Below, piece after piece: positions 60,675 to 64,000 of a DNA stretch of 64,000 bases. The notes beneath the pieces were generated by a model. That model was not told the origin of the DNA and made no database searches. It saw only the letters and a list, made by a program, of their open reading frames with translations. Source of the DNA: Selenomonadaceae bacterium (lineage in GTDB: Bacteria; Bacillota; Negativicutes; Selenomonadales; Selenomonadaceae); assembly GCA_017476005.1 (NCBI GenBank), contig JAFVEM010000024.1, positions 40,284-104,283 on the forward strand. The letters are read 5' to 3'. A program made the translations under genes and the position numbers. Each line of letters starts with the position of its first letter. The first letter of the stretch is position 1.

Positions 60675-61838
60675 TCATCCTTCCTCACCGGGGGAGATTT
60701 GCCCCAGAAGCACTGCTGTTGCTTTCTGCAACTGTTCGTCACTGGTGGCGTTGGGGGGCAGCTCCACCACCACGTCGGGTTCGATACCGATGCCGTCGAT
60801 ACTGCGACCGCTGGGAGTGTAGTATTTGGCGATGGTGAGTTTCACCGCATCGTCATGGAAGAGAGGGATTACCGTTTGCACCGAGCCTTTGCCATAGGAT
60901 TTAGTCCCCACAATGGTGGCGGTATGGGTGTCTTGCAGGGCGCCGGCTAAAATTTCCGCGGCGCTGGCGCTGTTCCCGTCGATGAGTACCGTCAGGGGCA
61001 GTTCTATGGCCGTCAAATCCGAATCAAAATCCTGCCTGTCCCCATCTCGGTCTATTACCGACACGATGTTTCCAGCCGGTACCAAGTGTCGCGCCACTTC
61101 CACGCAACTCGTTACCAGTCCACCGGGATTAGCTCGGAGGTCAAGGATTATGCCCTTGGCTCCTTGTTTTTTCAACGCTTCATAGGTGGTGGCAAACTCC
61201 TCGCCGGTGTTTTCGCTGAAGGCGGCAATGCGCAGGTAGCCCAAATCTCCCTCCAGCATCCGACCGGCTACGGTTTTGACGGTAATGGTGTCCCGGACGA
61301 TGGTATAAACCTTATCTTCTTCCCCGGCGCGATGCACCAAGATATTTACCTCGGTACCCACCTCGCCCCGGATATTCAGCGCCACCTCCTCCGGCTGCAT
61401 TTCCGCCACCGCCACGCCGTTCACCGCCAAAATTTCGTCGTTGGGCAGTAGTCCGGCTCTTTCTCCGGGAGTGTCGGGGATAACGGAAATAAGCTCCACC
61501 TTGCCCTCTTTAAAGCCCATATAAACCCCGATGCCCCCAAAATGTCCTTCCACCTGCTCCGTCAGCTGGCGATACATGGCGCTGTCCAGGTAAATGGAGT
61601 GGGGATCTCCCAAAGCCTGCACCATGCCGGAGATGGCGCCATTCATCACCGTGGTATCATCCACCGTGTTTACATAGCGAGTTTCAATGAATTTTAACGC
61701 TCCCAAGAACCGACTGAGATTCCCCAGTTTAGTGCCGTCAATATCCAGCGCCCACAGGAGAAAGCCCACGGTCAGGAACCAAGTGCTAAAAACCGTCAGG
61801 AGGATTATCCCCACGAGTTTCTTTTTGTTTATGTTCAT
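60675..61838 (-). CDS. S41 family C-terminal processing peptidase
   Basis: A 387-residue membrane-anchored serine protease. One helix (about 8-30), a PDZ domain (GGIGVYMGFKEGKVEL through LLPNDEILAVNGVAV), and the catalytic Ser in IDGNSASAAEILAG and Lys in TKSYGKGSVQT. Ctp proteases degrade or process cell-envelope proteins. It starts four bases after the upstream orphan stop. FtsEX-EnvC, its frequent genomic neighbour, is 32 kb away here. Confidence 0.93.
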   Translation of the reverse strand: MNINKKKLVGIILLTVFSTWFLTVGFLLWALDIDGTKLGNLSRFLGALKFIETRYVNTVDDTTVMNGAISGMVQALGDPHSIYLDSAMYRQLTEQVEGHFGGIGVYMGFKEGKVELISVIPDTPGERAGLLPNDEILAVNGVAVAEMQPEEVALNIRGEVGTEVNILVHRAGEEDKVYTIVRDTITVKTVAGRMLEGDLGYLRIAAFSENTGEEFATTYEALKKQGAKGIILDLRANPGGLVTSCVEVARHLVPAGNIVSVIDRDGDRQDFDSDLTAIELPLTVLIDGNSASAAEILAGALQDTHTATIVGTKSYGKGSVQTVIPLFHDDAVKLTIAKYYTPSGRSIDGIGIEPDVVVELPPNATSDEQLQKATAVLLGQISPGEEG

Positions 61839-61842
61839 GCGT

Positions 61843-62238
61843 TCAGTTCTCCGTTATTGTCAGCGGTTTGCCCTCGGCTTCGGCTCGTTCCAGCATGGCC
61901 TGTAGCCTTTTAATATTTTCCTTATGATGCTCTACGGCAAAATCGATGCGCGTGATTTCCTCGGCGGTAAAATCGCCGCTGTCGCGATTTTTTTCCATGA
62001 GCTTGAGTCTTGCCTCCACGTCCTTAATTTCGTCTTTAATGAGCCGCGTGTGTTTTAAAGCGAAACCATAGACGGCGCGGAGTTGTTCTTCCACATATTT
62101 GGCGTATCCCGGCTCCCCGGATTCTTTTTCCAAGCGACAAGCCACTCGATAAATTATCGCAAAGGGGTCGGCGGCGCTTTGAATGAGTTCCAGTATTTCC
62201 CTTTTCAGTTGTTGTCCTTCGCCATGGATAGCAGACAT
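61843..62238 (-). CDS. helical protein of unknown function
   Basis: A 131-residue protein, strongly helical (LKREILELIQSAADPF, VEEQLRAVYGFALKHTR, IKRLQAMLERAEAEGK). Cytoplasmic, no membrane segment. GGAGGTG precedes the ATG. Four bases upstream of the Ctp protease, so cotranscribed. I do not recognise the family. Confidence 0.6.
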   Translation of the reverse strand: MSAIHGEGQQLKREILELIQSAADPFAIIYRVACRLEKESGEPGYAKYVEEQLRAVYGFALKHTRLIKDEIKDVEARLKLMEKNRDSGDFTAEEITRIDFAVEHHKENIKRLQAMLERAEAEGKPLTITEN

Positions 62239-62260
62239 GGCCGCTCACCTCCGCAAATAT

Positions 62261-62375
62261 AAATATTGGGGTCTCGCCCCAAGCCCCACCGCGAGTGCAT
62301 AAGCGACTCACACGACGCTGAAGCGTCGGTTCGCTGCTTAAAGGGGCTGGCAGCCCCTTGATCCGGCAATAAAAT
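62261..62375. repeat. dispersed palindromic repeat, module A with inserted hairpins
   Basis: TTGGGGTCTCGCCCC, then two extra hairpins (GAGTGCATAAGCGACTC and CGACGCTGAAGCGTCG), then AAAGGGGCTGGCAGCCCCTT and GATCCGGCAATAAAAT. The outer parts match the copy at 25447. Confidence 0.7.
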
Positions 62376-62473
62376 TTTTAGGCCAAACTCGTTGCCTATT
62401 TTACTATGGCTAACTTCCTCTGACAAGAGTAAAAAAAGTGTTGGATTGCGAACTTCGCTTGGCGTAAAATTTT

Positions 62474-62502
62474 TTGCTAAAAGCTAAGTAAACGTGTAAA
62501 AT
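62474..62502 (+). promoter_or_regulatory. promoter of uraA
   Basis: TTGCTA (62474-62479), 17-base spacer, TAAAAT (62497-62502). No PyrR-binding leader is apparent. Confidence 0.5.
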
Positions 62503-62549
62503 ATGAAGCGCAGGAACTTATTTTTATGCGAAAAGGAGTTATTCATTTT

Positions 62550-63809
62550 ATGTCAAAACGCGCTATCGCGGTGGATGAGAAACTACCGCTATTGGAAACC
62601 CTGCCCCTCAGTTTGCAACACCTTTTTGCCATGTTCGGCTCCACGGTGCTGGTTCCCATTCTCTTCAAGGTTAATCCGGCCACGGTTCTCCTTTTTAACG
62701 GCATCGGCACCCTTTTGTATCTGGTACTTTGCAAGGGGCGTATCCCGGCCTATCTCGGCTCTAGCTTCGCCTTTTTGTCCCCGGTTTTCCTCGTGCTGAC
62801 GCAGTACAGCTATGAGGCGGCCTTGGGGGGCTTTATCGTCGTGGGCTTGGTGTTCTGTCTCGTGGCCTTGCTGATTCGCTTGGTGGGAACGAGCTGGGTC
62901 GATGTGCTTTTTCCGCCGGCCTCCATGGGTGCCATTGTGGCGGTTATCGGGTTGGAACTCATGCCCACGGCGGCAGGTATGGCCGGCCTTACGGGAGAAG
63001 AAAGGGATGCTACCGTCATTTTTGTGTCACTCGTTACCTTGGCTATCACCGTTTTTGCCTCAGTGGCCTTCAAAGGCTTCCTTTCCATCATTCCCATTCT
63101 TATCGGAGTAGTGGGCGGCTATATAGTAGCGGCCTATAATGGTCTGGTGGATTGGAGCGGCTTGAATAGCGCTCCCCTTTTTGCCCTGCCTACTTTCTAC
63201 ACGCCGGAATTTAATTTAGGCGCCATCCTCATCATTTTGCCAGCCTCGCTGGTAGTCATTGTGGAGCATGTAGGTCATCTCATCGTGACGGGAAATATTG
63301 TGGGCAACGATTTAACAAAAAATCCCGGACTGGATCGTTCGCTCTTGGGCAATGGACTTTCCACCATGCTTTCGGGCTTTTTCGGCTCCACTCCCAATAC
63401 CACTTACGGCGAAAATATAGGCGTACTCGCCATTACCAAGGTCTTTAGCACTTGGGTAATCGGCGGCGCGGCTGTCCTCGCCATTATTCTGTCCTGTTGC
63501 GGCAAGCTCGCGGCGCTTATTCAAAGCATTCCCACTCCCGTTATGGGCGGCGTCTCCATTCTGCTGTTCGGCGTTATTGCCGCCTCCGGCGTTCGCATTC
63601 TCGTGGAGAGCAAGGTTGACTACAACAACCCCATAAATCTCCTGCTCACTTCCATCGTCCTCGGTCTCGGGGTTTCCACCGCCAGCATTACCATCGGCAC
63701 CGTAACCCTCAAAGGTATGTCACTGGCCACTATCGTCGCCGTCTTGCTGGGGATTGCCTTTCGCCTAGTTGCCCTATTGCGCCGGGAAAACAAGGAGGCC
63801 GTAGAGTAA
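62550..63809 (+). CDS. uraA: uracil permease (NCS2 family)
   Basis: A 419-residue NCS2 transporter with about 12-14 membrane segments. LPLSLQHLFAMFGSTVLVP (in parts) is the conserved start, PAYLGSSFAFLSP holds the substrate residues, and VEHVGHLIVTGNIVGND and TTYGENIGVLAITKV are diagnostic. Start at the ATG after AAAAGGAG (62550). Probably monocistronic. Confidence 0.93.
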   Translation: MSKRAIAVDEKLPLLETLPLSLQHLFAMFGSTVLVPILFKVNPATVLLFNGIGTLLYLVLCKGRIPAYLGSSFAFLSPVFLVLTQYSYEAALGGFIVVGLVFCLVALLIRLVGTSWVDVLFPPASMGAIVAVIGLELMPTAAGMAGLTGEERDATVIFVSLVTLAITVFASVAFKGFLSIIPILIGVVGGYIVAAYNGLVDWSGLNSAPLFALPTFYTPEFNLGAILIILPASLVVIVEHVGHLIVTGNIVGNDLTKNPGLDRSLLGNGLSTMLSGFFGSTPNTTYGENIGVLAITKVFSTWVIGGAAVLAIILSCCGKLAALIQSIPTPVMGGVSILLFGVIAASGVRILVESKVDYNNPINLLLTSIVLGLGVSTASITIGTVTLKGMSLATIVAVLLGIAFRLVALLRRENKEAVE

Positions 63810-64000
63810 CGTAGCCTTGCAACCACTTTCTGGCCACAAGTCAAGGGGGACGCAGATTGGTTACAGTTCAGCCACTATATAGGGCATTTTTACTTTGACT
63901 GTGACACAATATATAGTAGTTTGGTAACTTTTTCGCTAAATTTGGGGAAGCAAAAGCATGATTGTTTTAGCATAAATGTACTAGATATTGTGGAGGCACA
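63810..64000. other. intergenic region at the window end
   Basis: No gene. A pair of CTATATA/TATATAG arms (63874-63915) lies in AT-rich sequence. A GGAGG at 63992-63996 may be the ribosome site of a gene starting beyond the window. Confidence 0.4.

Noticed and set aside
1..64000. tRNA or rRNA genes
   Set aside because: No cloverleaf or rRNA-like segment was recognised by eye; a dedicated search would be needed to exclude them fully.

Overview
The window looks like a chromosomal segment from a Gram-negative-type (diderm) Firmicute, most likely class Negativicutes. The reasons are a Firmicutes-style gene order (ffh-rpsP-khpA-ylqD-rimM-trmD, ftsE-ftsX-envC, phoH-ybeY-era-recO-glyQS, mutS2, RNase M5) combined with outer-membrane features: a beta-barrel protein, two-partner-secretion remnants and heptosyltransferase-type glycosyltransferases. 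An [FeFe]-hydrogenase maturase (HydG) and HypD point to an anaerobe. Genus cannot be decided from the sequence alone. No rRNA, tRNA or CRISPR array was seen.

Layout. 1-4.2 kb: pth-cbiD-cbiE, a DUF2442 protein and an outer-membrane barrel. 4.4-9.6 kb: yajC, a folate cyclo-ligase, a SpoIIE/PP2C-like protein, secD, secF, rplS, lepB. 9.55-12.1 kb: an accessory patch with the 3' end of a group II intron, an inverted-repeat-bounded mini-gene, an XRE regulator, a DUF4258/YgiT toxin-antitoxin pair and two orphans. 12.2-16 kb: the ffh-to-trmD operon on the minus strand. 16-22.7 kb: a decayed accessory region with broken TpsB and TpsA genes, a frameshifted Rpn nuclease, a PD-(D/E)XK-like protein and an AAA-ATPase/nuclease. 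22.7-25.4 kb: decarboxylase, thymidylate kinase, RNase M5. 25.6-29.5 kb: ftsE, ftsX, an EnvC-like M23 factor, a periplasmic protein and a tiny membrane protein. 29.5-34.7 kb: nitroreductase, hydG and three glycosyltransferases, one resembling autotransporter heptosyltransferases. 34.8-43 kb: glyS, glyQ, recO, a DUF502 protein, era, ybeY, phoH, a TPR protein. 43-50.5 kb: hypD, a DUF6033-like protein, a redoxin, an Agr/LytTR two-component system, a second AAA-ATPase/nuclease, maf. 50.6-54.5 kb: a methyltransferase and an oligopeptide/nickel-type ABC system lacking permease genes. 54.7-63.8 kb: mutS2, a U32 peptidase, birA, a Ctp protease, an orphan and a uracil permease.

Many intergenic gaps carry copies of a modular palindromic repeat (stacked short hairpins with GGGG/CCCC or AAGGG/CCCTT arms). 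One pair has been absorbed into the 5' coding end of the EnvC-like gene. The strongest new leads are an 18-base identical leader hairpin in front of both pth and maf, the repeat-derived N-terminus of the EnvC-like protein, the heptosyltransferase cluster in a Firmicute-type genome, an attenuator-like leader before the broken TpsA gene, and an ABC operon that has apparently lost both permeases. I did not find a single clearly new multi-gene system.
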